DNA from: Deltaproteobacteria bacterium
Lineage (GTDB): Bacteria > Desulfobacterota > Desulfobaccia > Desulfobaccales > Desulfobaccaceae
NCBI GenBank assembly: GCA_019309545.1
Contig: JAFDGA010000013.1
Location: 1-64,000 of the forward strand
Direction: 5' to 3'
DNA length: 64,000 nucleotides
The position numbers were made by a program, and so were the translations under genes. The notes beneath the pieces were generated by a model. That model was not told the origin of the DNA and did no database searches. It saw only the letters and a list, made by a program, of their open reading frames with translations. Shown here in pieces: positions 8,408 to 17,897 of this stretch; the stretch's first letter is position 1; each line of letters starts with the position of its first letter.

Positions 8408-11400
8408 TTAGCAATTTGATTCCACAATTATGCCATCCCTAATAGTATAATAAGACACTTGGGTCTCACCCTGGAAGTAGTCCTGATGCGCTTTTTGAAT
8501 AAGCTCTTTAAATTGTGGGTGGCAGGAAAAAAACAATACCTGGTGCTCCTTTGAGAATTCCAGCATAACTCGAGCCGCCCCCTGCTGACGGTGGGGGTCG
8601 AACTTCACCAGCACGTCGTCCAGAATAACCGGCAAGGGTTCGCTGTGGCGGCCAAACTCCCGGGCCAGCCCCAGGCGGAGGGCCAGATAAACCTGGTCGG
8701 CCAGCCCACTGCTCCAGTTGAGCGGTTCCTTGCGACCCAGATTTTCATCTTCCAGTCTGAGGCTGCCTTGATCAGCCGAGGACACCAGCCGATAGCGCTT
8801 CCCAGTCATGGTACCCAGAAACCGACCGGCTTCCTGAATCACCTGCGGTTGCCGCTCCCGCTCGTAAATGCACCGCGCCTGCTCCAGTAGATAGTTACAG
8901 ATCACCAGCGTCCCCCACCGGCGGGTGGCGTCGGCCAACTGTTCTTGGCGGCAGCGTTGCTCCCAGAGCAATTTACCCAGTTCCTCATTCCGGGCCATGT
9001 CTAAGAGAGATTTATCAAGTCCCCCAACCTCCTGCTGGGCCTTGGCCAATGATTCTTCCAATTCTTCTATCTGGTTCTCCAGTTGCTCTTTTTCCGCTTC
9101 TAGCTGTAAAGAATCGGTGCGGGCCAGTTCTTTTTCCAGACTGCACTGAGCTTGGGGGCTACCGGCGATGGTACGTAAGGCAATCTCGCTGTCCTCGATC
9201 TCCCGGCTGGCCGCGCGCCATTTATCATAATCAGTGGCCAAGCGCCGAAACTCATCTTCATCGGCGGCGTGGGCCTGCTTTAGCAAGGTCTTTAGTTGAT
9301 CTTCTTTTTCTTGTAACTGATTGGCCAACCGGGTTCCCTCCATTCGGACCGCGGCCAGCTGATGATCAAGTGCCTGCCGTTGTTGTTCGTTTTTCAGGGC
9401 CGCTTCCAAAGCCCGGCGCAGAGCCTCCAGGTCCTCCACCCCGATTTCGGCGGCCAGCGGCGTCCGGCCACAAGCCGCGATTACGGTGCCAATCCGCTGG
9501 CGGGCGTCAGAGATATAATTTTTTATCTGGGTCAGGCGTTGGCGATACTCCTGCACCGCGCGCTCGGCAACCCGGGCGCTTTCTACTGCCTGCAACACCG
9601 CGTCAAAGCCTTCGGGACGCACCGTGACCGCAAGCCGGCGCTGGGCCAGCCAGTTTTGCCACTCCGATTGCCGCCGCTGCATCTCCTGGGAGGCCTTTTG
9701 GGTCTGTTGCTCGGCTTCCCGTAGTTTTTCCACCTTCTCCTGCCAATGCCGCTGGGCTTCTTGGTAGTGCCGATGCCGGTCCTGCCACTCCCGCCAATCG
9801 GCGGCAGCCTCTTCCAGCTGGCTGGCCCGAAGTTCCAGTTGAGTTGAATCAGGGGGCTGCTCGAATCCAGCCGCTTTGGCCCACTCCTGTAGATCAGCAT
9901 CAAGGCTTTCCAGTTGGGCGTCGAGTTCCTGGCTTTCCGCTTCCAGGGACCTCAGGGTTTGCTCCACCTGCTCCAGATCGGCTTGCAGCATGGCGACCCG
10001 GTGGCGCTCCGCCTTTAGCTGGCGATAGCGGAGGACAAAAAGCAGCGCACTCAAGCCTATCCCGGCCAGAGAGGCAATGATCGCCGGGAGATAATCATGT
10101 TGAAAAATTAGCCAGCCAGCCAGCCCCAGCCCGGCCAAGCAGACCAGTATCAGCAGCCACCAGGGCAAAATGACCCCGCCGGCCTCTATCTGCCTTTGCA
10201 ACGCTTCCCGGCGACCGTAATGATCTTGCCGGGAGGCGAGCCGGTCCTTAAACTGATTGGTAGCCAACTCTCGCTGCTGTAAAAGGGGCCGCAGCAGCCG
10301 CACCGCCTGTTGTTGTTGCTGCCATTGCGCCTCGTCCAGGCGCGGCAGGGGAAGCTCGTTAAGCCATGCCTGGGCCTCCTCCGTCAGTCTCCGGGCCTCG
10401 GCCTCAGCTTCGGCGCGGCCCTGATAGTGGGCCTGTTGCTGTTCATAGCGTCGCTCTACGGCGGCCAAGGAGCGGCCCAACTCTTGCGCCTGCTGGCGGA
10501 CCTGGACGGAGGTGTCCAACCGGGCTATCCGGGCCGAGTCCCAGTCGGGTCCCAAATCCTGTAAACGCCGGTGCAATTCCGCCTCAGCCTGTTCGGTCGC
10601 ACTCTTAACTAAAGGATAGTCTTTGAGAGCCGCGGCCAGCTTTTCCCGTTCGCCCAGCAAGGCTTCGATGTCTGGTTGGTGGCTCAGGACCCCCAGGTCC
10701 AGGGAAAGTCGCAGCTTTTCTTCCTGCAGCAGCGCGGCTTGATCTTCGCTGGCTTTTTGATTTTGTTTAACATGGTCGATTTCCGTCTTTAGATCATCAA
10801 AGCGCTTCAATCCATCCGGAGGGAAATTTTCGGCAAATTTCAGGCTTGCGGCCTTTTCGCGGGCCAGACCCAGACGCACCCAGGAGGGTCGGGCCTGTTC
10901 CAGTTGCTCCAGGCGCTTTAAGTCTTGGTGGAGATTCTGCAGCTGCTGCCGGTTTTCCCGGATCTGCTGCTGCAATTGGGCCTTTCTCTCCTGGGCACGG
11001 GCATATGCCGTGGATAATTCCTGGAGACCAGCAATTTGAGTCCTGGTCTGATTAATCTGGTGGACTAACTGATTGATCAGCGGTTTGCGACCGGTTTTCC
11101 TCAGCAGGGCTTTGAGCTCCTTGTCAAGGGTCTGGACCGCAGAAGGCAATGACTCCGCCCCCAGCCCGGCGCCGGCGGCAAACAGACGACGGCGCACCCC
11201 GTCTTCGGAAAGAACTTCCAGACGCTGCAATTCGGTCAATCCGATGGCAAAGACGTGCTCAAAGGTTTGCCGGTCTAAACCACCCAGGAAACGCTCAGCC
11301 AGGTCCGCCTTTTCAATGGTTCCGCCATCCATGCTGATGGTCGCCTGGCGGCCAATTCGCTCAATCACCAGCCGTCGGCAGTCCTGCGTAACTAGTTGTA

Positions 11401-11617
11401 ATCGGCCACCATGATTGCCCCCTCGCTGTGGTTTATAATCGTTGCGTTTGGCTCGAGGCGGCGGGAAGTCGAACAGCATGGTGCGGATGAACTCCATCAG
11501 GGTGGTTTTGCCGCACTCATTATCTCCCAAAAACAGGACCAGACCAGGGGGGAAAGGGCGAATGCCTTGATTGTGGTAAATGCCAAAACCATCAATATAA
11601 AAGCCGCTAATCTGCAT
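8408..11617 (-). CDS. YhaN-type SMC-like AAA ATPase with central membrane hairpin
   Basis: The 1069-aa protein has an N-terminal ABC-type half with Walker A GDNECGKTT (residues 32-40), long coiled coils rich in Gln, Glu, Arg and Leu, and a C-terminal half with LNWSSGLADQVYLALRLG (signature region) and VILDDVLVKFD (Walker B). At the middle, where SbcC or Rad50 carry a CxxC zinc hook, it has two hydrophobic segments at about 480-501 and 506-528 instead. That fits the YhaN branch, not SbcC. It starts three bases after the nuclease partner gene. It probably acts with that nuclease in DNA end processing near the membrane; the substrate is unknown. Confidence 0.88.
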   Translation of the reverse strand: MQISGFYIDGFGIYHNQGIRPFPPGLVLFLGDNECGKTTLMEFIRTMLFDFPPPRAKRNDYKPQRGGNHGGRLQLVTQDCRRLVIERIGRQATISMDGGTIEKADLAERFLGGLDRQTFEHVFAIGLTELQRLEVLSEDGVRRRLFAAGAGLGAESLPSAVQTLDKELKALLRKTGRKPLINQLVHQINQTRTQIAGLQELSTAYARAQERKAQLQQQIRENRQQLQNLHQDLKRLEQLEQARPSWVRLGLAREKAASLKFAENFPPDGLKRFDDLKTEIDHVKQNQKASEDQAALLQEEKLRLSLDLGVLSHQPDIEALLGEREKLAAALKDYPLVKSATEQAEAELHRRLQDLGPDWDSARIARLDTSVQVRQQAQELGRSLAAVERRYEQQQAHYQGRAEAEAEARRLTEEAQAWLNELPLPRLDEAQWQQQQQAVRLLRPLLQQRELATNQFKDRLASRQDHYGRREALQRQIEAGGVILPWWLLILVCLAGLGLAGWLIFQHDYLPAIIASLAGIGLSALLFVLRYRQLKAERHRVAMLQADLEQVEQTLRSLEAESQELDAQLESLDADLQEWAKAAGFEQPPDSTQLELRASQLEEAAADWREWQDRHRHYQEAQRHWQEKVEKLREAEQQTQKASQEMQRRQSEWQNWLAQRRLAVTVRPEGFDAVLQAVESARVAERAVQEYRQRLTQIKNYISDARQRIGTVIAACGRTPLAAEIGVEDLEALRRALEAALKNEQQRQALDHQLAAVRMEGTRLANQLQEKEDQLKTLLKQAHAADEDEFRRLATDYDKWRAASREIEDSEIALRTIAGSPQAQCSLEKELARTDSLQLEAEKEQLENQIEELEESLAKAQQEVGGLDKSLLDMARNEELGKLLWEQRCRQEQLADATRRWGTLVICNYLLEQARCIYERERQPQVIQEAGRFLGTMTGKRYRLVSSADQGSLRLEDENLGRKEPLNWSSGLADQVYLALRLGLAREFGRHSEPLPVILDDVLVKFDPHRQQGAARVMLEFSKEHQVLFFSCHPQFKELIQKAHQDYFQGETQVSYYTIRDGIIVESNC

Positions 11618-11620
11618 CAG

Positions 11621-12895
11621 CTACTCTTCATCTTTCAGCAACAGGTCCAATCCCAGGGTTTCAGCATCGCTTAGCATGGCCAGCAGTTCTGCCTTCGTGA
11701 GTTTCTTGAGATACCGGGCAATAGGGTAGTGCTCCGTTTTTTGAGTAAGCAAATCATGGATGAGGGCCGCCGGCTGTGGCTCTTGGCGGATGGCTTCCGC
11801 GGCCCGCAAAAAATCCCCAACAAAATCCTGCACCTGACGCCTAAGGTCGATATCCAGTGGCGGCCGCGTCCGGGTCTGCACCGATTCTACCCAGACGAAA
11901 TCGGGACGCTCGGTCTCTCCTTCCCGTAGGGGCAGGGCCAGATCCCGCTCCGGGTTTATCTGTCGGAGCTGGCCATGCAGACCGCTTCTGCCAACCAATT
12001 GCAGGCGCAGGATAGCGCCGCGGCCCTCAGCTTGGGTACGGATATTTTCTAATATGACGGCCAGGCGGTCCTGCAGATCATCGAAGGTATAGAGGTCGGC
12101 AATATCGACTTCCTGGCTGAACCACCGCACTATATCGGTGGCGACAAATTCCGGATGCGGGCGCTGATAAGCATCCACCCGCACCAGGTAGCAGCCGCGG
12201 CGGCCCAATTCCCGGACACTGCGCCCCTGGGTGTTGCCGGGATAGATGATACAGGGGCCGGAGTCTCTTAATATTTTCTGATTATGAATATGTCCCAAGG
12301 CCCAGTAATCCATCCGGGCGTTAATCAGATCTTCCAGACTGCAAGGGGCATAATTATCGTGGCTGGGATCGCCTCCGACATTGCAATGCAAGACGCCGAT
12401 ATGGAAGAGGTCGTCATCCTGGCGCTGAAACTGCGGAACCAAATTTTGCCGCACTTCCCGGATCGGGTAGCTGATGCCACAGACACAGGCCAGCGGCTCG
12501 TTCTTCCGTCTGACGGTGATCTGCTCTACCCCCTCACCGCCGAACCGATGAACCCCGGACGGCATCTTCAGCCCGGCTTCCCAGCCGGCCAGCGGGTCGT
12601 GATTGCCGTGGGCCACAAAGCACTCTACACCCGCCTCGGTAGCGCGGCGCAGGGCGTCCCGAAAGCGTAACTGGGCCCAGAGGCTGCGGTCGGCACTGTC
12701 ATAAACATCACCGGCGATGATAATGAAGTCGACGCCTTCGCCAATCGCCAAGTCGATTACTTTATCAAAGGCTTTAAAAGTGGCATCCCGGAGGGTGGCC
12801 GCCAGAGCCGGTTCCAGGGCATGAATGCCCTCAAAGGGGCTGTCCAGGTGTAAATCGGCGCAGTGAACAAAACTAAACCGGCGGGAGTCGGTCAT
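11621..12895 (-). CDS. SbcD/YhaO-type metallophosphoesterase (DNA repair nuclease)
   Basis: A 424-aa calcineurin-like phosphoesterase. All metal-binding blocks are present in order: DLHLDSPF (residues 13-20), IAGDVYD, HGNHDPL, LHCNVGGD and LGHIHN. The C-terminal third is a capping and ATPase-docking region. It is the likely nuclease subunit for the YhaN-type ATPase encoded immediately downstream, like SbcD for SbcC or YhaO for YhaN. The three-base gap implies translational coupling. Confidence 0.9.
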   Translation of the reverse strand: MTDSRRFSFVHCADLHLDSPFEGIHALEPALAATLRDATFKAFDKVIDLAIGEGVDFIIIAGDVYDSADRSLWAQLRFRDALRRATEAGVECFVAHGNHDPLAGWEAGLKMPSGVHRFGGEGVEQITVRRKNEPLACVCGISYPIREVRQNLVPQFQRQDDDLFHIGVLHCNVGGDPSHDNYAPCSLEDLINARMDYWALGHIHNQKILRDSGPCIIYPGNTQGRSVRELGRRGCYLVRVDAYQRPHPEFVATDIVRWFSQEVDIADLYTFDDLQDRLAVILENIRTQAEGRGAILRLQLVGRSGLHGQLRQINPERDLALPLREGETERPDFVWVESVQTRTRPPLDIDLRRQVQDFVGDFLRAAEAIRQEPQPAALIHDLLTQKTEHYPIARYLKKLTKAELLAMLSDAETLGLDLLLKDEE

Positions 12896-13113
12896 GATTA
12901 TCGGTAGTTATGACCCGAGCACAAAACAGCTTGATTTTTTCAAAAAATCGCCAGATGTGTAAGGAAATAAACGAATCCGGCTTCCAGTCCGTACCCACCA
13001 CTGCCGGCAGACCGGGACGCTGGAACAGGGCTTTTAGTCCCAGTCGCCTGCTCAAAATTATCCAGTTATTGACCAGAATAAAGGTTAGACCTTCGGTTAT
13101 GATGCTGATATCT

Positions 13114-13554
13114 TTAACTCAATATTCTAAAAGCCTGCCGGCGCAGGCGGCGAAATTCCGCCTCCACTTCCAGGAGATTTTTATCATGAATTGCCCGTCG
13201 GATGGTGTTGATCATGTCGTCGAAGTTGAAAGGTTTGAGAACGAAAACCGTATCTGTCAGGTGATAGGTGTCAATCATCAGTTGTCGATGCCGGACCATA
13301 CAGATGGTTCGCAGATGAGGGGACTGCTGGACAGTGTTTTCAAACAATTTCCTGCTTTCGGGCAGATGGAGGTCGGTGATGAGCAGGTCAAAGACATGGT
13401 TTTCCAAGGCTTTCAAAGCCTCTTCAACGCTTTCGACCAGTTCGAAATCACATCCCAGCAGTTTAATGATATTGGCTAAAAACTCTCGGGTCGTGCCATC
13501 CTGATCGACCACCAGGATGCGTTCTCGTTTACTTTTAACCTGACCGCCAAACAT
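13114..13554 (-). CDS. Stand-alone response-regulator receiver protein, atypical
   Basis: A 146-aa single receiver domain with a short helical tail. The phospho-acceptor is D61 (LLITDLHLPE) and the conserved Lys is in FVLKPF. The usual acidic pair reads VDQD, so one acidic residue is Gln (position 18), and the Thr/Ser at the end of beta-4 appears to be Val (CMVRHR). These changes suggest weakened or altered phosphorylation. There is no DNA-binding domain and no adjacent kinase; neighbours are the YhaO-type nuclease and the methyltransferase genes. Confidence 0.82.
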   Translation of the reverse strand: MFGGQVKSKRERILVVDQDGTTREFLANIIKLLGCDFELVESVEEALKALENHVFDLLITDLHLPESRKLFENTVQQSPHLRTICMVRHRQLMIDTYHLTDTVFVLKPFNFDDMINTIRRAIHDKNLLEVEAEFRRLRRQAFRILS

Positions 13555-13668
13555 CTTGATATTTCTCCTGGACCGATTTGAGTAGGGGAAGTAATCCTAA
13601 ACACTTTTATTATATTAATCTAGTTTGCCCTTGAAAGGCAACTATTTAGTTATCCCGGGCTGCCTGGT

Positions 13669-14418
13669 TTATAGTTGGAAAAAGGTCTGGACTTCGGTAG
13701 TATACTGTCCGCCCTCGTCGTAAATGATCAAAGGCGGCAAGACCTGCAATTCCTCGCCCCCATGTTTGCGGGCTTCGACCCACGCCAAGCAGGCGGGTTC
13801 CTGGGCCCGGGAGTGTACCAGACGCCAGGTTTTGGGTTCCAGGCCGTGAGTTCTGAGAGTTTCGCATAATGATACCAGACGCCAGGCCGGGTAGATCAAA
13901 TAAAGTCGTCCGCCATGCGGCAGCAGGTAATAGGCGGTCTGGGCCACGGTGCGCAGGGACCCGAACAGTTCATGTCGGGCAATGGCCTTTTCGGTGGCCG
14001 GATTCAAGCGGCCGGCCTCCAGCGGGCGGTAAGGCGGGTTACTTACCACCACATCAAAGGCCCCAGGCGGGAAATGCTGGGGCAAGTCTTTCATATCGGC
14101 CGGGATTATCTGCACCCGATCGGCCAGTCCATTGAGACGCACGTTGTTCTTTGCCAACCGGGCCAAGGTGGCTTGGAATTCCACCCCGGTCAGGGAACAG
14201 TCAGGGTATCGATTGGCCAGCAATAACAGGATAATGCCGCAGCCGGTTCCCAGATCGATGACTCGTTCCCCGGCCCGGATGGCAGACAAAGCCCCTAACA
14301 GCACCGCGTCCAAGGAAAAGCGATAGCCCTGCTTTGGCTGTAATAGCCACAGTCGTCCCTGAGCAAAGGGTTCCAGGGTTTCATCCAGTCCTGGAGTCCA
14401 ATCCGGTGGCGCCCTCAG
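13669..14418 (-). CDS. TrmN6-like tRNA (adenine-N6) methyltransferase, apparent CTG start
   Basis: Class I SAM methyltransferase: VIDLGTGCGIILLLLANRYP is the SAM-binding motif and VVSNPPYRPL is the NPPY motif of N6-adenine methylases. The family N-terminus (LxxGRLxxxQPKxGYRFSLDAVLL) is encoded upstream of the first ordinary start (TTG at 14313), in frame, so the true start lies further up. The best candidate is CTG at 14416-14418. It follows GGAGGAAG at good spacing and overlaps the stop of the DUF1015 gene as CTGA, like a normal ATGA coupling. This gives 249 aa. E. coli TrmN6 modifies A37 of tRNA1Val; the substrate here is inferred. Confidence 0.82.
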   Translation of the reverse strand: MRAPPDWTPGLDETLEPFAQGRLWLLQPKQGYRFSLDAVLLGALSAIRAGERVIDLGTGCGIILLLLANRYPDCSLTGVEFQATLARLAKNNVRLNGLADRVQIIPADMKDLPQHFPPGAFDVVVSNPPYRPLEAGRLNPATEKAIARHELFGSLRTVAQTAYYLLPHGGRLYLIYPAWRLVSLCETLRTHGLEPKTWRLVHSRAQEPACLAWVEARKHGGEELQVLPPLIIYDEGGQYTTEVQTFFQL

Positions 14419-15767
14419 AGTCCAACTTCCTCCTGAGGATTTATAGGATGCATCACCAGCCCGGCCAGGATTTTGGGATAGAAATAGGTGGATTTGCGGG
14501 GCATGATCAACCCGGCGGCGGCTACTTCCTGGACCTGCTCGATGCGCGTTGGATTTAACAGAAAAGCCAGGCCAGCCCGGCCGCAGGCTACCGCCCCCAA
14601 GGCTTCGGCGGCGGTACTGGCATACTTGAAAGTCTCTTCGTCATCCTGCTCCTGACGGCTAAGGCCCATGATTTTCTCAAAAATCAGGTAATTTAAGGCC
14701 ATAACATCCAGTTTGGCCAGGGCTGGAGGAACCTGGGCCGCCAGGGGACCGTTCATGATTCCTGGCTTCAGTCGGAGGAGCCACAACCTTGATCCCGGTG
14801 CTGCCAGCCCTAAAACTGCGCCGGTCTGTTCAGCCTCAGCCAGAGCCGCGGTAAATTTGGGCCCATCGCTGGATGGCTCTCCGATTGCGGCAGTGAAGGG
14901 CTGCAAATCAAAATATTCCGGCAGCCGGGTCAACAACTCCGACTCCTCGAATCTGGTCAGCCGCAGGGTGTCCACCAGGCGATGGGCCGGCAGAATGACC
15001 AGATTATCGTCCAACAGGTTGCTCAGATACATGAGGACGTAGTTGAAAGAAGCCCGGGGCGAGGCCTGGGGGAATTGCGGTCGCAGCCAGGCCTGATAGG
15101 CCAGGGCAGTTTCATAACGATGGTGGCCGTCGGCGATATATAGGGTTAAATCGGCCATTAATTTAGCCGTGTCCCGCAACAGCTGTGGCTCTGTTACTCG
15201 ATAAAAACGCTGGCGAAAACCGTCCAGATCCTCAAAGTCGAAGAGCGGAGTGGCGGGCAGTCCAGCCCTCAGCGTGGTCAGAACCCGGTCGGTGGCATCA
15301 GAATAGAGAGCAAAGATCGGGGAAAAATGCGCCCGGCAATGCTGCATGAGCTGGAAACGATCATTTTTGGTAGCCGAAAAGGTCTTTTCATGGGGTCGCA
15401 CCATGCCGCTTTCAAACGGCTCCAGACGCACCAAGCCCACCACTCCGCCCCGGGTCAGGCGGCGGCCTTGATATTCAAAGGTAGTCTCCCAGTAATAAAA
15501 GGCCGGCTGAGGATCGCGACTCAAAATGCCGTTCTGTTGCCAGGAAGTGAAATCGCGCGCCGCCCGTATATAGCGATTTTCCTCGGTGCTGTCCCCGGGC
15601 TGCTGGCGGGGCAAAATAAGCCGTACCATATTATAGGGGTGCTGCTCATAAAATAACGACTGTTGGGTAGGAGAGATAACGTCGTAAGGGGGAGTGACAA
15701 CTTGCTTAAGATCAGGAACCTTAGTTAAGTTATAATGGAGCCCACGCAGCGGGGCCATTTCTACCAT
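14415..15767 (-). CDS. DUF1015 family protein
   Basis: The 450-aa protein matches the DUF1015 family throughout: an N-terminal APLRGLHYN then VVTPPYDVISPTQQ segment, a PHEKTFSATKNDRF region and a DGHHRYETALAYQ motif near residue 210. The family is widespread in anaerobes and often sits near serine or phosphoglycerate metabolism genes; its biochemical function is unknown. The gene appears to start at 15767. Its TGA overlaps the CTG start of the downstream methyltransferase. Confidence 0.88.
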   Translation of the reverse strand: MVEMAPLRGLHYNLTKVPDLKQVVTPPYDVISPTQQSLFYEQHPYNMVRLILPRQQPGDSTEENRYIRAARDFTSWQQNGILSRDPQPAFYYWETTFEYQGRRLTRGGVVGLVRLEPFESGMVRPHEKTFSATKNDRFQLMQHCRAHFSPIFALYSDATDRVLTTLRAGLPATPLFDFEDLDGFRQRFYRVTEPQLLRDTAKLMADLTLYIADGHHRYETALAYQAWLRPQFPQASPRASFNYVLMYLSNLLDDNLVILPAHRLVDTLRLTRFEESELLTRLPEYFDLQPFTAAIGEPSSDGPKFTAALAEAEQTGAVLGLAAPGSRLWLLRLKPGIMNGPLAAQVPPALAKLDVMALNYLIFEKIMGLSRQEQDDEETFKYASTAAEALGAVACGRAGLAFLLNPTRIEQVQEVAAAGLIMPRKSTYFYPKILAGLVMHPINPQEEVGL

Positions 15768-16033
15768 GCGTTTGTATCCTTTGCAAAAATTTCCTAAGTT
15801 TATGGAAATTTATCATGAATTAAAAAAGCGTCAACCTATTATTGGGCTAAACTTTTCATGTGTTAAGGGAACAAGGGCAGCGCCGCTTCTTTCTAAAAAA
15901 TCTTATAAACCTTACCTCAGAGACAACTTAAAATTTGTCTGGCTGACCCAAATCACCGATCCGCTTGCACTAATATAAGGGTAATGGTAAGATATCTTTA
16001 AAAATACTTTTTAGACCGGGCAGGCAAGATAAG

Positions 16034-17887
16034 ATGACGCCATTTTTCCGCTTAACCCAGATCCGCATGCGGACTCTGATCTTGGGCATTATCATTACCG
16101 CCCTGGTGATATCTTCGGCTTTTTTCTTTCTCGGACAGCGGATCCGGCAACGGGTAGAAACCCTGGTTACCGAGCAATTCAATCAACAGCAACTGACGCT
16201 GGCCCGGAAAATCGCTGATAGCATCGAATTCTATTTTGACTATCTGGAAGCCGAAATGCTCAGTTATTCTCACTTTTCTACGACGGAAAGGCACTCCTTG
16301 GATCTGCTTCGGGAGTATCTCAAGCAGCATTTCAGTCATCTGCAGACTTTTGGCATCCTCGAGGTGCGAAAATACGACGCCAACGGCCAGTTGGAGTACT
16401 GTTTCGGCCAATCACTGCCTTGCCAGTCGGTGGAGACCCGCAAGTTGAATCCTAGGTACCACAATTGGCTCCAGAATCCCAAGCATCACGGCATGCTTTA
16501 CCTGACCACCACCTTTCTCTGGCCTGAGCCGCCCTGGAAAGGTCGCAAAGTGATGGCCATGTTAAGCCCCCTATATTTATATCAGGGCCGGACCGCTTCT
16601 CCGGAAGCTCACGAGAGCCAAAAGGAGCGCTTTGCCGGCTGCCTCGAGCTGATCTTTGATCCTTATTATATCTGCCGGGAGGCTACCAAGGATGTGCGGT
16701 CCGGCCAGACCGGCTACACCTGGATTATTGATGCCGATGAGACTGTGCTAGCTCATTATGAAACGGAATTTTTGGGAAAAGATGCCATCCGGGTGAGACA
16801 GTCGCGGGCTCCACAATTATCCTTTGAGAGGCTGAAGAAAATCCAGAAAAAAATCCTCCAGGGAAAAGAAGGTATGGATTGGTACGAATCCGGCTGGCAC
16901 CGCGAGCGGCTGGGGCGCATTAAGAAGCTGGTTGCCTTTGTCCCGGTTCGATTTGATCGGGGACTGATCAAAGGGGTGCTAACCGTCGAAAATCGGCAGC
17001 ACAATCTCTGGGGAGTGGCGGTGGTCGCCCCGGTTGAGGAGGTCTATGGTCTGATCAGAAGCTTTCAGACCCAGGAGACTCTCCTGGGTGGGTTTTTCTT
17101 CCTGTTGATCCTGGCAATCAGCGGGGTGTTCATCGGGACAATCATAACCTGGAACAAAACCCTGACTAAGGAAGTAGAGCTAAAAACTGAAGCCTTAAAA
17201 CAGAGTCATGAACGCCTGCTGCGTTCCGAGCGCTTCGCCGCGGTAGGGGAGGCCGCCGCTTATGTCAGCCATGAGATCAAAAATCCCCTCATGGTGATCG
17301 GAGGCTTTGCCCGCCAACTGGAGCGTAATCCCCAGCTCAAGGAGCGGGATCGGGAAAAAGTAAAAATAATCGGTGACGAAGTGGCCCGGCTGGAGACCTT
17401 TTTAGGCGACCTGAGAGATTTTACCCGCCCGGCGCCGCCTGCCAAACAAATGACCGATTTAAACGCCATTGTCCACGAAATTGAAGAAATGATGCGCGAG
17501 GCCGCCGATGAATGCGGGGTGCAACTAGTGACCTCTCTGAACCCGGATCTGCCTCCGGCCTTATTGGACCCTAATCAGATTAAACAGGTATTGATTAACC
17601 TGATTAAAAATGCCATCGAAGCCACCGAAGGAAAAGGCCATGTGGTGATTTCCACCAGGTTCCAGGAGGATCACCTCCACCTGTCGGTAAAGGATGACGG
17701 CAAAGGCATCCGGCCAGAAATTTTAAGGGATATCTTTAACCCGTTTTTTACCACCAAAGAGGCGGGGACGGGCTTGGGGTTGTCAGTAATCAACAAAATT
17801 GTCGAAGACCACCAGGGCACCATCACGGTGGAGAGCACCCTCGGCAAGGGAAGTACCTTCACGGTCATTTTGCCGTGTAACCCATGA
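16034..17887 (+). CDS. Membrane sensor histidine kinase with large periplasmic domain
   Basis: A 617-aa kinase. Residues 11-33 form a first membrane helix, about 34-350 form a periplasmic sensor domain of probable Cache type (GYTWIIDADETVLAHYE is a Cache-like strand pair), and a second helix lies near 353-375. The cytoplasmic part has HisKA with the phospho-acceptor His in AAYVSHEIKNPLMVIGG near 412, and a HATPase with LINLIKNAIEAT, DDGKGI and TGLGLSV. It is ten bases upstream of the NtrY-like gene, so the two kinases and the NtrX-type regulator form one transcription unit. Ligand unknown. Confidence 0.9.
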   Translation: MTPFFRLTQIRMRTLILGIIITALVISSAFFFLGQRIRQRVETLVTEQFNQQQLTLARKIADSIEFYFDYLEAEMLSYSHFSTTERHSLDLLREYLKQHFSHLQTFGILEVRKYDANGQLEYCFGQSLPCQSVETRKLNPRYHNWLQNPKHHGMLYLTTTFLWPEPPWKGRKVMAMLSPLYLYQGRTASPEAHESQKERFAGCLELIFDPYYICREATKDVRSGQTGYTWIIDADETVLAHYETEFLGKDAIRVRQSRAPQLSFERLKKIQKKILQGKEGMDWYESGWHRERLGRIKKLVAFVPVRFDRGLIKGVLTVENRQHNLWGVAVVAPVEEVYGLIRSFQTQETLLGGFFFLLILAISGVFIGTIITWNKTLTKEVELKTEALKQSHERLLRSERFAAVGEAAAYVSHEIKNPLMVIGGFARQLERNPQLKERDREKVKIIGDEVARLETFLGDLRDFTRPAPPAKQMTDLNAIVHEIEEMMREAADECGVQLVTSLNPDLPPALLDPNQIKQVLINLIKNAIEATEGKGHVVISTRFQEDHLHLSVKDDGKGIRPEILRDIFNPFFTTKEAGTGLGLSVINKIVEDHQGTITVESTLGKGSTFTVILPCNP

Positions 17888-17897
17888 GAGGCTAAGT

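Noticed and set aside
8408-11617. Assignment as SbcC
   Set aside because: No CxxC zinc hook at the centre; a membrane hairpin is present instead, matching YhaN.
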